A DNA stretch of 64,000 nt from Steinernema hermaphroditum (GCA_030435675.1 CM059623.1:6598012-6662011), one strand, 5' to 3'. Shown: positions 1-10,775, counted from the stretch's first letter. A program made the numbers and translations. Notes: generated by a model from the sequence alone, not told the origin.

Positions 1-90
1 ACCTAAAATTTTTTTCTGATGATGGCTTGATAGCCCGGTCCGAAAGCATCAGGGGTTTTCTGCCGCGCAGAGTATAAACGGGTCTTAAGG
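1..90. repeat. Truncated copy of a dispersed repeat
   Basis: The segment resembles 3485-3645 in the same orientation. Both have a T-tract, then TGATGATGG, a TTGATAGCCC-type block and a GTCCGAAAGCATCA-like block, and both end in a CGCGCAGAGTATAAA block. The second copy has about 70 extra bases between the last two blocks. No coding potential is seen. The family cannot be named from sequence alone. Confidence 0.6.
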
Positions 91-1483
91 GGGAACGCCA
101 AAGAATGAAAAAAAAAACTCCATGACAAAGATGATATTCGGGTTACCAGTTCTGATTCCTGCAAAGGGTTCCAAACCAAAGACCAGTGTTGGTAAACGCC
201 AGGAGATGTGAAAATATGCTGTTATGGTTAGAAGAATAGTAAAACCCGGTCGAGGTCGAACCCGAGACCGTAGACTGAGACCGTAGTCCCAGAGTACTAC
301 CCCTCGACCACACGAGCACAACGTGCCATTGCAATTCAATTCTACTAGTATTGAGTGTCGTGAATTTTGGTAACTTCAGGGTATTTAGGGTGGATACTTT
401 CATTTTGGGCAGGAGAGTTTATGTGTGCTTGACTTCTCAGACACACCCCTATCGCTGTGTCAAATATCAGCTCAATCTGCGCGTATCACTTGGGAACAGT
501 CCCTTGTCAGTCCGCGCATATAGAGAAGAACGCGAAAAGCCCCGAGAAACGGCGGATAATCGCCTCGGCGTGCACCAAACCGCCGTTCAGAGACAGAAAA
601 GGCGTACGCAGGAAATTGGATTACGCCAGGAAAAGCGAAGCGAGGTTCGGCAGAGGAAATCACACGAAATACGTTGAGTCCGTGGTTCATGAAGTTCTTG
701 ATGCACTCATGGGAGGTTCCTATGTAGACAAAATCAATTAAAGTGGCCATTCCGTACGAGCAGTGATACCACAGGGGACAGCACAGCTGAATCTCGGGCG
801 AAACAAGGAAACAACTTAAATCAAATTGCTAAGTAATGCGTCATTGCCTACAAAGTAAATAGAAAGGACGCAACCCTAAAAGCGACCTACTCAAAGGGCG
901 ATTTGGCGAGCAAGGGAATCAATTGCTATTCGAGAGTGGCAGTGGGCACTAAATACCCACTGAGAAGATTAACAACGCGCATAAACAAAACGATGGGGAA
1001 AAAGCGACTGAATCCGTCAACCATCCGAACTCCATTTTTCAAAACTAAAAACCAGAAAGACCTTCCGATGGCCAAAACATGACGCGAACCGAAAGCGGCG
1101 GACTGAAGCATAAGGAAAGCGAGCCGCCTGGCGGCAAAACTAATTTTCCGCCACTGGCAAAATAGCGACTCATATGATCAGCTCGGGTTGGAGGCCTGAA
1201 TCCCCACCCAATCACACGAGCCTGTTGTTGCATCTATCCATTCCCTCGCTGTCCCACATTGCCTTAAATGTGTATTGCTAGCTAAAGATATCGGACGCCT
1301 GAGAGACAGTGACTAAACGTGGATAAACGTGGACTACGGTATATATCGTCGTGCCACTTTGCATGAACTATGGGAAGTGGATAAACCCACGAGTTCTGTC
1401 GAGTTGGGTGAGAAAGAGTATAAAGGAATCTAGCGGCGAAATTTGGTAAGGAGCGATAATATAAAATTCCTAAAATAACTCAC
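91..1483. other. No gene seen
   Basis: Only short overlapping open frames on both strands occur here, without convincing splice signals or recognisable protein motifs. Base composition is more AT-rich than in the gene-bearing part of the window. Confidence 0.5.
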
Positions 1484-1853
1484 CCGGGGTGTCTTGATTT
1501 CGTCGAATCGCATAGCGGTGGAGTGCGTCGCCGTGTTCTTTCCTCACGAAGACAGCGACTTTTCCTCCAAATTGGATTCGACGGGCATCAAACGCCGCGA
1601 CGAGAGGAGCGTTCTGAAACGAAGATAAAGCACGATAATTACGGTGTAATTCCACGAGCTCCAATCGATAACACGAAATCAGGTGAGCCCGCGCCAAAGA
1701 CGGAAACGGTGCCGCAGCAGAAGACGGGCGCGCCTTCGCGAGTTGGAGCCACCGGGAATTTGGCTGTCGACGCTTCCGATCGATTGTTGCGCGCGCGACC
1801 TGTAATTCCCAGAAGAGATCGCGCCAGCGCCGAAGTGCTTCAGAAGCTGACTG
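1484..1853 (-). CDS. Candidate exons of an unrecognised minus-strand gene
   Basis: An exon at 1484-1613 is flanked by strong signals on the minus strand: an acceptor CGTTTCAG before it, and a GTGAGTTA donor after it. It is open in only one of three frames and encodes a peptide containing FDARRIQFGGKVAVFVR. An upstream block (1675 to about 1853) ends at a weaker GTGTTA donor and keeps the phase; the 61-nt intron between them contains an ACGGTGTAAT stretch. I cannot find the start, the 3' exons or a family. The opposite strand is also open here (about 1523-1993), so the strand rests on the splice signals alone. Confidence 0.33.
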
Positions 1854-2846
1854 TGCCCACCTGTAACACGCGTCTCCTCTCCACCCTGTACCGTGATTCG
1901 TGCTTTCTGCAGGTGTTGTTCCGATGTTCCAAGACCGTCACCGTTTCCTGTAGAGCCTTTCCTGTCGCCATCAAAGCGAAATCAGTCAAATGACGTACAC
2001 AGAATCCCATCACAATCAGTTTGCCGAGAGGAAAGCTCGATCCCGGGACGCGTCGTTGATCGCGGAGGAGTCGCCGCGCTGTCGACCTGCCTCCCTCCTT
2101 CCGGTGACGCTTCTCGTGGACTCCGACGCCCTCCCAGTGCCCCGGGCTCGCTAATCCAAAAATCCATAGATTTCTGTCTTCTGAGCACTTTTTGGGCATC
2201 GTAGTTGGACGGTCGCGCGTCAGGATTAACGAACTAAGAATTTTCTGGGCGGGTGTCAGATGGCTAATAAGTCACGCCGCGTCGGGGTCCTTCTTGGACG
2301 CTCCCTCTGCTTCGCTCTTTCCGGCGCTGGCACCGGGATTCGTCTGCCTTTGTGCGACCGCTCCTCGTGCTCTGAATGTCATTTTTTCAGCACCGACGCT
2401 GATCAGATCCAGCGAAACTGACTCCATTGGACATTATTCATGGACGAATTCGCAAAACATCGAACACATTACAGTGAACGCTTGCATAGTGCGAACAGAG
2501 CCTTTTGTAGCCTTTTCCACCAGTAGATTTCTGTTCGTTCAAAATCCTACCATCCTGTAGAACGGTGGGCTTTTCCACCACTTTTTGGTCGCCTCCGTGC
2601 GATCTCTAAATACTGCAGTTGTTTTCATCCCCTTTGCAGTGGTAGGAATTCTTGTATCTTATTCTGCAAGAGATTACCGAGAAATTTTTCAGGAGGCATT
2701 CAGTTGGGAGGTGAAAGCTTCGAAGCTGCTCTTGAGCTGCTCGGGCGATTTGTAAGGAGGCAAATCCACTAACAGAGGAAAAGAAGACGAACGCGCCGAA
2801 GAGATCTGGGGCGGGTCCTCGCGGCGCTTCTTGATCTGACTGACAG
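1854..2846. other. No gene seen
   Basis: Both strands have ORFs of up to about 120 codons, but none has splice signals, a recognisable domain or low-overlap support. I see nothing that can be annotated. Confidence 0.45.
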
Positions 2847-3390
2847 GGGAATGTTTCCAAGAGCCCGACGAGGATCGGGATGAGATATAGTGGGGGTGAT
2901 AGAGCTTGGTGTGGGAAATCACGCGCATACCGAATTCCGTGCCCTCAATCAAGATTCACTACCTAAACATCCCTCGAAAGTTAGGCCCACACGAACATAG
3001 TCGACTTCGGAAACGGCGTTGTCTACGGGCGTGTGGCTGGGCTGGATAGTGCTTTGGCTGCCATTTTTGTGGTTCGGGTTCGACTTTGCTTCGGCCCGTA
3101 TTTTTTCTCCTCGCTTTTCCAACATATTTAAATTTACTTTTTCCTTCATACTCAATCCTATCCTAGCTTCAGTTATGAAATACTCAATCTCAATGAAATA
3201 CTCACCTCATACTCAATCCTATCCTAGCTTCAGTTATATAACACTACGACCAACGCGAGACCAGTGGCAAACGGTAGACCTAGGTGAGTATAGTATAAAC
3301 TGTGCGAAAAAAAATCAGCTGCCCATATCTGCGCTCTATACCGGTCAAAAAACGATGCGGTATCCTTTCTCATCGACGTCTACGCGACAC

Positions 3391-3451
3391 AGCTTCAAGT
3401 TGACTGTCGCGCAGCTACGCGACACAGCTGCGCGACAGTCAACTTGAAGCT
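3391..3451. repeat. Perfect 26-bp hairpin at the element centre
   Basis: Bases 3391-3416 are the exact reverse complement of 3426-3451, leaving a 9-base loop. Flanking sequence repeats the GCGACA and TTGACTGTCGCG themes several times. The hairpin lies in the centre of the larger inverted-repeat element. Confidence 0.85.
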
Positions 3452-3484
3452 AAGCGACAGTTAACTTAACCTACTTAAAGTTAA

Positions 3485-3645
3485 CCAAAGATTTTTTTTC
3501 GGATGATGGTTTGATAGCCCGATCCGAAAGCATCATGACTGTGCAGTTTTATTCGGTTTTGCCTAAATAGTCACACGTAGACAAGCTAAGCGACACCAAA
3601 AAGGGCGTTTTGTGTCGCGCAGAGTATAAATGGGCCTTTAGATAT
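3485..3645. repeat. Second copy of the 1-90 repeat
   Basis: This is a direct repeat of the window's first 90 bases. It is longer by an internal segment that includes another GCGACA-type word, and it ends in the shared GCGCAGAGTATAAA block. It sits inside the inverted-repeat element. Confidence 0.6.
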
Positions 3646-3998
3646 ACACTAGGTCACTTGGAAATCACCGATGGGAAACGGCTTTCTTGTTGATTGCAAA
3701 GGATACCGCATAGTTTTTTGACGGGTATAGAGCGCATATGGGCAACTGATTTTTTTTGCACAGTTTATATACTCACCTAGGCCTACCGTTTGCCACTGGT
3801 CTCGCGTTGATCGTAGTGTTACATGGTTCACCGTACACTTGTAAGGAGGAGCAAAATATTGGTAGTATTCATAACTGAAGCTAGGATAGGATTGATTGAG
3901 GGCACGGGATTCGGTGTGCGCGTGATTGCCCACACCAAGCTCTATCACCCCCACCATATCTCATCCCGATCTTCGTCGGGCACTTGAAAACATTCCTT

Positions 3999-4350
3999 TG
4001 TGAGGGAGGGGGGCCTCATCTTCCGGAGGGTCTCCCAAGAACCGGTGTCACTTTGATCATGAACACGCCTAACCTCTACGCACAGTTAATTTACTTCTTG
4101 AGGATGGAATTGATGGAAATTGGTGGAAAGGCGACTTTGGAAGAGAGGGGATGAATGAAGCTTCAGTTTTTCAGTTTTCAAAAAAAAAATTCAGTTTCGA
4201 GCGGAATCGTCAGAATTCAGAGTTCTTTTCAGATTCCGAATTCTTTTAGTAGTACATAGGAGAGAAGAAGTTAGAGAACACAGGTGACACAATAAGAGCG
4301 TTTGCAAAGCATCTTGATGGAGGCGGCGGGCAGTGGCGGTTTCTCAGTAA
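3999..4350. other. Spacer, no gene seen
   Basis: AT-rich sequence with A- and T-tracts and several TTCAG words lies between the inverted-repeat element and the Tc1/mariner-type insertion. No ORF or splice pattern can be supported. Confidence 0.5.
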
Positions 4351-4352
4351 TA

Positions 4353-4913
4353 CAGGGTGTACCATAAATACTGTAAGTCGGCCGAATTCATAATTTTCAC
4401 TCACAACTTTTCACAGAACGCACAAATCGACCCGTTTTATGACTTCCTTCTGCGGCAATGCAAGCGTCCAAACGTTTCCAGAAATTCTGCAAAATGGCCG
4501 CAGTTGAGCCGCGGCGATGCCCTGCAGCGGATCCTGTTCAAGGACGAGAAGATCGTTTGGCAGTCCAATTCCCCTGATTTGAACCCGCTCGACTACGCAA
4601 TCTGGGGGATCATGGAGCAGAAGGCGTGCGCTATCAAGCACAAGTCCATCGACTCCCTGAAACGCGCTCTGGAGAAGGCCTGGGAAAAAATCACCCCAGA
4701 AATGATCGCGGCCATTTTGAAGAATTTCCAGAAACGTTTGGACGCTTGCATTGCCGCAGAAGGAAGTCATTTTGAATGCGATTGCATCTGATTGCATTGC
4801 ATCTTATTTAGAATTTTCTGCGCTTTCAAATTGTGTATAAAACTGGTCGTTTGATGCATAAAAGGGATAGTTGTGGCTATTTTTACGACTTACAGTATTT
4901 ATGGTACACCCTG
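4353..4913 (+). mobile_element. Short Tc1/mariner-type element with transposase remnant
   Basis: Perfect 28-bp terminal inverted repeats (4353-4380 and 4886-4913) are flanked by TA dinucleotides (4351-4352 and 4914-4915), the target duplication typical of the IS630-Tc1-mariner superfamily. An ORF to 4791 contains SPDLNPLDYAIWG, the second-catalytic-Asp region of Tc1-like transposases. At 561 bp it lacks the DNA-binding domain and most of the catalytic core, so it cannot be autonomous. A second inverted pair lies inside: 4439-4501 against 4708-4770, 63 bp with about three mismatches. The left half therefore contains an inverted duplicate of the transposase 3' end, joined in frame to the remaining catalytic segment. 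Confidence 0.85.
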
Positions 4914-5005
4914 TAGAAGATCACCCAGATGGTGTGGATGATGCCGGGAATGTATCCAAGCAGCGTGAGCACGATATTAATGGCAAGCCGTAGGTCGCAG
5001 CATGT
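4883..5005 (-). pseudogene. PMP3/UPF0057 family 3' fragment, ended by a transposon
   Basis: Read on the minus strand after an AG acceptor at 5006, the exon encodes CDLRLAINIVLTLLGYIPG followed by IIHTIWVIFY. This is the second membrane segment and signature of the small PMP3/UPF0057 plasma-membrane proteins, which are normally about 50-60 residues. The Tc1/mariner-type element begins inside the next codon, so the last ten or so codons and the stop (4883-4885) come from its terminal repeat. I could not find the first exon, which should carry the first membrane helix, within the next several hundred bases. A decayed or transposon-truncated gene is the best reading. Expression with a novel tail is possible. 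Confidence 0.6.
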
Positions 5006-5354
5006 CTACGGCCAGCTGTAGTACGTGTACGATCTCCAACTGTCCATTGCCTGCTTCCGATCCGCCTCCTACAGGCAAGAAACATTGCTCTGAAGTTTAA
5101 TTTCAAACGCGATGAAATGTTGCAAGGACTGTGGGTCCCGACGCGACAAAATCAGAGAATGCGCTAGTGGGTGCTTGAACTTTTTGTTCGTGTTTCAAAC
5201 TCGATGAAAAAGTTCAGGGGCTCAAATCCGTTTGTATGTGTTGTGTTGAGTTTCACTGATGACATGTGTCGAAATAGGCCAAATGGGCAAAAATTCCCGA
5301 GTGTGCATTGTTGTGGTGTGTTGAATAGTTAGTTAGTGAAACATTTCATTTCAG
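5006..5354. other. Spacer with trans-splice-like acceptor at its end
   Basis: No supported exon is seen. The stretch ends in CATTTCATTTCAG immediately before the ATG at 5355. With no donor upstream that would extend the reading frame, this fits a spliced-leader acceptor. Confidence 0.5.
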
Positions 5355-5675
5355 ATGGCTTCAGCAAAGCATTTCGAGGTCGTGAAGGACGACTTGTTCA
5401 CCGCCGATGCGCAGATTGTCTCCGATGACACGAAGGAGGAGATTAAGCAAGCTCTGACGCCGGAACTGAAGTATAACTCGTTTCGTCTCTTGGAAGACGA
5501 TGTGCAACATCTCGAAGAAGAACACAAGCACAAAGGTCTTTCGGGTGCGGTTTTGTTCGTCCTTCTGGCGCACCACGTCCCAGAAGCCATCATCATGCAC
5601 CCGGTCTGCTTCACCAATGAGAGGCTCCGGCGTCTGCAATTCTACTATATCCGCTACACATTGGCGACACTGTAA
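5355..5675 (+). CDS. Unrecognised 106-aa protein
   Basis: This is a single-exon ORF whose ATG follows TTTCAG directly, a typical spliced-leader acceptor arrangement. The N-terminal half is acidic and charged, with EEIKQALTPELK and then LLEDDVQHLEEEHKHK, probably helical. The C-terminal half has a short hydrophobic stretch (AVLFVLLAHHVPEAIIMHP) and a basic end. It has no signal peptide and no family I can name. ADF-homology proteins were considered, but the alignment does not hold. A downstream coding exon cannot be excluded. Confidence 0.5.
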   Translation: MASAKHFEVVKDDLFTADAQIVSDDTKEEIKQALTPELKYNSFRLLEDDVQHLEEEHKHKGLSGAVLFVLLAHHVPEAIIMHPVCFTNERLRRLQFYYIRYTLATL

Positions 5676-6705
5676 GCTGTACACTCATTCCATGTCACTG
5701 AATTCGTTCTATTTAGGAGTGAAACCAGGTGGATTGTCATCCCGGTTCAACCACCTTCACATGACTGAATGTGCATTGTGCAAAAAACCACATGCCATAC
5801 CGACGCCCATCCCTCCAGAGACATCTCGATTTAGAGAAATAGCCTCGGCCAAAAACGCCTGTTTCGAATCCCACAGCGATCTGCCTGTTCCCCCATGCTT
5901 ACACGGACTTCGACGATCAGCCCGGCGCCTTCTTCTTATCCTCTGCGCTTCTGTGCTTCCGCTCTCTGCCTTCGGCTTCTTCTGTTCGCCGCGGTGCGCG
6001 GCGCTGTCATCGCGATCTCCTCCTCTTCTCCGCACCCGGCTTATCCTCGCCTTCTCGTTCTCTGCTCTTGATCCCAGCGCCGCCGCCATTCTGACGCTCG
6101 AGTGACCATTAGCCGAGTCGCGGTAACCGGCTTCTTCTCCGCCCGCGTTATCGATTGCCGCTTCAGTGGCGCAACCGTTTGCGGAGGGGGGATTCCTCCC
6201 ACAAGATTTGCCTCATCGCCCCAGTGACGCTAGCTCTTTTCATCTCTTTTTTCACTGTTCTTTATGATTCTATGTGTTTCTTGTGCTGTTTCACATCTGA
6301 TTGAATGAAGACGAGTTGCATGGCCGAATCGGCTGTTGCCGGCATCCTCAGCGTTTCTTGTTTGAGGTGTTTATCTTTTTTTTTTTGCGCGAGGTTCCTG
6401 AGTGGGTGCGTTTTTCTTCGCCAAATACACATGTTTACGTAGCAGCCAGCCGTGTCCATGGTGACTCGAGTCTCTCTAATCGTTGCTTCGTTCCCTGGGC
6501 TTTTTGCACTTGGAATCACGTGGAAATTCATCTTCGTGCGCCTGGCGTTTCGCGGCGAGGCTGCGCTGGCTGCGAAACAAAGTGATTTCGAGTCGTCTCT
6601 TCGTTATCGATCGTGTTCGCTGCGTTGCTGCTGCGTTCTACGTTGCGCGAGAATGCGTATAACTGCGGCTACTTTACTCAAATGTTATGATGCTCTTTAC
6701 AGAGA
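5676..6705. other. Intergenic region, no gene seen
   Basis: The first part is pyrimidine-rich, around 5880-6080, with overlapping open frames on both strands that look compositional. The last bases, TTTACAG just before AGAATG, form an acceptor for the next gene. The rest may be promoter or 5' UTR sequence of the SKP1-like gene. Confidence 0.45.
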
Positions 6706-7291
6706 ATGCCGAAGATTCAAGTGCAGTCGTCGGACAACGAGATTTTTGAAGTAGATCGCGATGTCATCCGTCTCTCCGTGACAATCAACACGATGCTCCA
6801 AGACTTGGGAATGGATGATAACGAGCATGAAAGTATGAACGAACCGATTCCTCTACAGAACGTAAACGCGTCCATTCTTCGCAAGGTTCATCGCAACTTC
6901 CAAGTGTTCTATTTGAAATGGTCGCTTAGGTTATCAGCTGGTGCCAACACCATAAGGATGATCCCCCAGTGAACGAGGAAGCCGATAGCAAAGAAAAACG
7001 CACTGATGACATCCCCAGCTGGGACGTCGAGTTTCTGAAGGTGGACCAAGGAACACTCTTCGAGCTCATTCTCGTTAGTGAATACGACCAGGTTTCGGAT
7101 GCATTTTCGCTTTTCAGGCCGCGAACTATTTGGACATCCGGGGACTTCTCGATGTAACCTGCAAGACTGTCGCCAATATGATCAAGGGAAAAACCCCGGA
7201 AGAAATACGTAAAACTTTTAACATCAAGAACGATTTTACTCCCGAAGAGGAGGAACAAATCCGCAAAGAAAACGCCTGGTGTGAGGACTGA
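6706..7291 (+). CDS. SKP1-related protein (SCF ubiquitin ligase adaptor)
   Basis: Exons are 6706-6885, 6930-7073 and 7118-7291, giving 165 aa; both introns are 44 nt. SKP1 proteins bridge cullin-1 and F-box proteins in SCF ubiquitin ligases. The N-terminal BTB/POZ-like fold starts [19 protein letters not shown]. The family landmark WCQHHKDD begins three residues into exon 2. The C-terminal F-box-binding region reads [20 protein letters not shown], then [13 protein letters not shown] and the typical [19 protein letters not shown] end. Length and all landmarks match canonical SKP1. An acceptor (TTTACAG) lies 3 nt before the ATG. Two more diverged relatives lie at 50.0 and 53.1 kb. Confidence 0.93.
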
Positions 7292-7737
7292 TTCAGTCCG
7301 TTTGTGTTTTGTTGATGTATTTTATACTTTTCTGTCATGTATTAACATCCATAAAGATCGTAACACTCGTCCAGAGGAGCGTCCAGCTCAGAGGTCACAT
7401 GCAGTCGCAGCACTCTTACGGGATTTCCCGAGGTTTCCTTCGGCGTTCTCCGTTTGATGTTCGCCCGTGCGATTTGTTGCGGATTTGGCGATTTCGGTCG
7501 CGGCGACGTCGAGAGAGATGGCGACCGACTTCTCAACCGAAGGTCGGCTTCTCCGGCTTTCCGGTTTCCTTCGCCTCCACGCTCCATTGCGGAGCTCAAT
7601 GACGCAGATTCGGGCGCCGAAAGCTCCAAACACCGTGGGCACCGGTTCGTGCCATCGCCATTTAATCCCCGCGCCCTCCTCAGCTTTGCATTCGTTATCC
7701 ACGCGGCTCCGCTCTCCCTCAGAAGCCCATTCCAGCG
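7292..7737. other. Intergenic region
   Basis: It holds the 3' UTR of the SKP1-like gene (a CATAAA variant near 7350 could be its poly(A) signal) and the 5' region of the transporter. A CCTCAG acceptor at about 7721 may be a trans-splice site 17 nt before the transporter ATG. Both strands have open frames here that I attribute to composition. Confidence 0.45.
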
Positions 7738-9918
7738 ATGTGGCGCCTCTGCAGCGACCTTCGGCCCTTCTTCGCCTCCTTATGGATCGTGCTGGCGCCT
7801 CTTCTCCTCTCCCCGCTGCTCTTCCTCGGCTCCAAGGTGGGGCTGTGCCTCCGCTCTAGGCAAGTCGCTTCAGGAAGCCTCGTGTGTCTTCTGCATCTGC
7901 CTCCTCACCGCCTACTGGGTCGCCGAGGTCGTCCCCATCGCCGTCACCTCCCTTCTCCCACTCCTCCTCTTTCCCGTCCTCACCGTTTTGTCCACAAATG
8001 ACACTGCACAGCAGTATCTCAAGGTATTCATCCCTACATACGAAGGACAGGAAGGGCCGACGCAGTTGACTCGCCTTCGTCGGGCACTTCCTAGCCTTTT
8101 CTCCAACACCGTAGCCTTCAGGACACGACGATGCTGTTTGTGGTGACTTTGATCGCGGCCATCGCCGTGGAGGAGTGTGGACTGCACCGCCGCATCGCCC
8201 TCAACGTCCTCTCGCGCACCGGAGGGCGTTTCTCCTGGTAAGCGAGCAGCCCTAGGCCCTCACAGTTCCCTCCAGGTCGCTCGCCGCCTTCGCCGTCTCC
8301 ACGGCCTTCATGTGAGTGGAGTCGCGTTCTCTGTGATACTCATGTTCAGAAGCTTCTGGATGGTGGACACCGCAGCGACGGCGCTGATGATTCCGATTGC
8401 GATGGCGGCGCTCAAGGAGATGAAGCACGGCGACGAAGAGGCATCCGCGTCGTCGGTCCCCCAGTGAGTCCCGCAACGATTGTTCCAAAGACCTAGGGGT
8501 TGCAGAATCGAGGAGGACCACGTGGGGAAGCGCCTCGAGGGACTCCCGCCGAGGGACCGAGGCATCTGGAAGTGCATGGTGCTGATGTGTGGCCACGCGT
8601 CGCTCATCGGGGGCACGGGGACCATCACCGCAACGGGACCGAACCTCATCTTCAGGGACAATCTGCAGAGCTGGTACCCCGAGGGGCGCGGCGTAGAAGT
8701 CACTTATCTATCTTGGATGGCTTTTGCGATTCCGCCCCTCTGCGGCTACCTCGCCGCCTCGTGGCTCGTCCTGCAGGTCGTCTTTCTGGGTCCGAAGAGT
8801 CTTCTGGAGATCGTTCGGCTTCCGCATGGCGAAGCCGCCCGCAAGGCGGCGCAGATGGCGCGCTCTATCCAGAAGGCGCGCGACTCCCTCGGTCCCATGA
8901 CGTGAGTCAACCGAAGAAAGCGCCGACGCGGGATTCAGATTCGCCGAAAAGTCGACCTTGATGCTCTACGGGATCATGATCGCCACGTGGATGCTGCGCG
9001 ACCCCGGCTTCGCCACCGGCTGGGGCGCGCTCCTCGACGCCGACAAGAGGTGCTCCGACGCCCCTTTCCCCGGACGCCCTATTTTTCAGGCGAATGGTCT
9101 CCGACACGTGCGTCGGCATCCTCATCGTCTTCCTCTTCTTTGCCTGGCCCCGCGACATCCCCGACCTCCTCTGCTTCCGAAAAAGTCTCTCCCCCGCCTA
9201 TCCCCTCTCTCTGACCCTTTCAGATCTCTCGCGGCCTCCGGTCACCCGGCGAGCTCTACTCACGTGGGAGGCCGTCCACAGGAAACTCCCCTGGTGAGTC
9301 GTCCGAGGGTCTTCCTGACTCTTTTTGAGGTCCGTCATCTTCCTCATCGGATCCGGCTTTGCCATCTCGAAGGCCGTGCAGACGAGCGGCCTCAGCCACT
9401 CCGTCTCCTGTCTCGTCCTCGACACGATGCGCGGCAGCACTCCCCTCCAAATCCAGGCAACACTTACGGTAGCGGTTACCTTTGTTACCGTAAGCTGAAC
9501 GGCCAATGGACGCTTTCGCCCAAGGGGTACTGTAGGAGTGCATGAGCAACTCGGCGACCGCCAGCATCTTCATCCCCATCTCCCTCTCCATCGCCGAGAC
9601 CCTTCGACTGCATCCGCTCTACTTGGCCATCCCCTCGGCCATAGGGCCCTCCTTCTCCTTCATGTTCCCGGCGGCAACGGCGCCAAATGCGATTGTCTAT
9701 GAGACCGGAGTTCTGCGAATGTGGGAGATGGTGAGTACCCTCCTAGAGAGACGATTCGAACGCTCTAGGCCGTGACTGGGTTCATCCTGAACATCCTCTG
9801 CATTCTGATCACCATCCTGAACACCAACACCTGGGCCTTCTGGTTCTTCGGCATGGCGCGCTTCCCCGACGGAATCCCCGAGAGGAATCTGACGACGTCG
9901 TGTGCAGCGATTGCCTGA
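7738..9918 (+). CDS. SLC13-type Na+-coupled di/tricarboxylate transporter
   Basis: Twelve exons encode 563 aa: 7738-7836, 7874-8023, 8122-8237, 8276-8311, 8350-8463, 8506-8901, 8939-9049, 9090-9184, 9224-9293, 9330-9489, 9536-9730 and 9769-9918. All phases match. SLC13 proteins import succinate, citrate or sulfate with Na+ across the plasma membrane. The N-terminal helices include YWVAEVVPIAVTSLLPLLLF. The C-terminal signature TECMSNSATASIFIP (SNS at 453-455) is typical. The first half-repeat motif, normally Ser-Asn-Thr in WISNTA, reads WMVDTAA (VDT at 139-141), so its Asn is Asp. The intron ending at 9329 uses TTTTTGAG. C. elegans nac genes are the likely relatives; the substrate cannot be told. 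Confidence 0.9.
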
Positions 9919-10332
9919 GGGGAAAGGCTCTGCATGCACCCCCCACATTCTTGTAATCAAGTACGTTGCCAATAAGAAGCATTCTGTAAGCGTCGAAGAA
10001 GGGGACAGGGCAGCCCATATCACAGGTCGTTCCACGATAGCTCATACCAGTAGTACTCCCGATGGGGCATGAGCTGACTACGGTAGCAGTTGTTTGTGGC
10101 ATGAGTGGTGTGGGCTATCATCAACCTACACAGAGTGTAGGATGCAGAGAACGAGCGTATCTAGCGGCCAGCAGTGGCGTCCACGCCACAGATAAGGACA
10201 TTGGGTTCCCATGACCGTTTCTGGTGACGATGAGAGGACGGAGGTCATTTTATGACCAAACAGGAACATACAGTATACATGGATTCTATGGTCTCCAAAA
10301 CTGCAGAAATCGCAGTAGACGACGAAAAAGCT
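9919..10332. other. Intergenic region with an unassigned minus-strand exon-like piece
   Basis: On the minus strand, an acceptor preceded by CTACCGTAGTCAG would begin a short exon encoding HREYYWYELSWNDL before a stop at 10020-10022. The residue composition looks protein-like, but no upstream partner exon could be joined in phase. I leave it unassigned. Confidence 0.3.
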
Positions 10333-10775
10333 TCATAGAGGTCTTCCGTCGTTTACACTGGCTAGAATTAGCGTTTCGACGGTGCTCCGTGGTCGCCGTG
10401 GGTTGTAAGTGGCTGGCGGATTCTCCTCTCGAAGAGACGCTGTCCCTCGACTAAAGACAACATATTGTTCGCGAAGGACTTGGATAAAGCGTTCAGGGCG
10501 GACCTGTGAAGAAAAAAATGCAAAGTTGCTATTATATTACGGTAGTTTCGTGAAATGCTAGGGGCAAAAGCTTCGGAAACACTCACAGGGAATAACTCTT
10601 CGTAGTGGTCACCCCAGGCGAGCAACCACATCTTTAGGAAATCGTCGCCATCGAACGTCCAGATGCTCCATATGTCGTCCTGCTCCTCGTCGTCGTTCAC
10701 GCCCTGAGAACAGCACACCTCCTAACGCAGGTCTCAACTTACTGGACCCAAGGGGAAATAGTCGTACCAATCCAT
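10333..10775 (-). CDS. Unrecognised small acidic/aromatic protein
   Basis: The model has three exons on the minus strand, 10743-10775, 10587-10703 and 10333-10503, giving 106 aa with all junctions in phase 0. Introns are 39 nt (ending GTTCTCAG) and 83 nt (containing ACTACCGTAATA and ending CTTCACAG). The protein begins MDWYDYFPLGP and continues with an acidic, Trp-rich exon including DDIWSIWTFDGDDFLKMWL. The C-terminal part is basic and Pro-rich. It has no signal peptide or membrane helix. I do not recognise a family. The unusual composition and consistent splice phases support a real gene. The alternative frame of exon 3 would not join exon 2. Confidence 0.5.

Larger units (their letters stand above)
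2847..3998. mobile_element. Inverted-repeat (foldback-like) element
   Basis: The left and right parts are reverse complements at about 85-90% identity. The outer arms are about 2847-2952 against 3888-3998. The inner arms are about 3208-3372 against 3691-3893. The left side carries about 255 bases (2953-3207) between outer and inner arms that have no partner on the right. The right inner arm has about 50 bases missing from the left. The centre (3373-3690) contains a perfect hairpin and the second copy of the repeat seen at 1-90. There is no transposase ORF. A target-site duplication could not be fixed, so the ends are approximate. It looks like a non-autonomous foldback or MITE-type element with secondary indels. 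Confidence 0.65.

Noticed and set aside
5355..5675. ADF/cofilin or glia maturation factor identity for the 106-aa ORF
   Set aside because: The central and C-terminal actin-binding blocks of those families are absent, so it is left unnamed.
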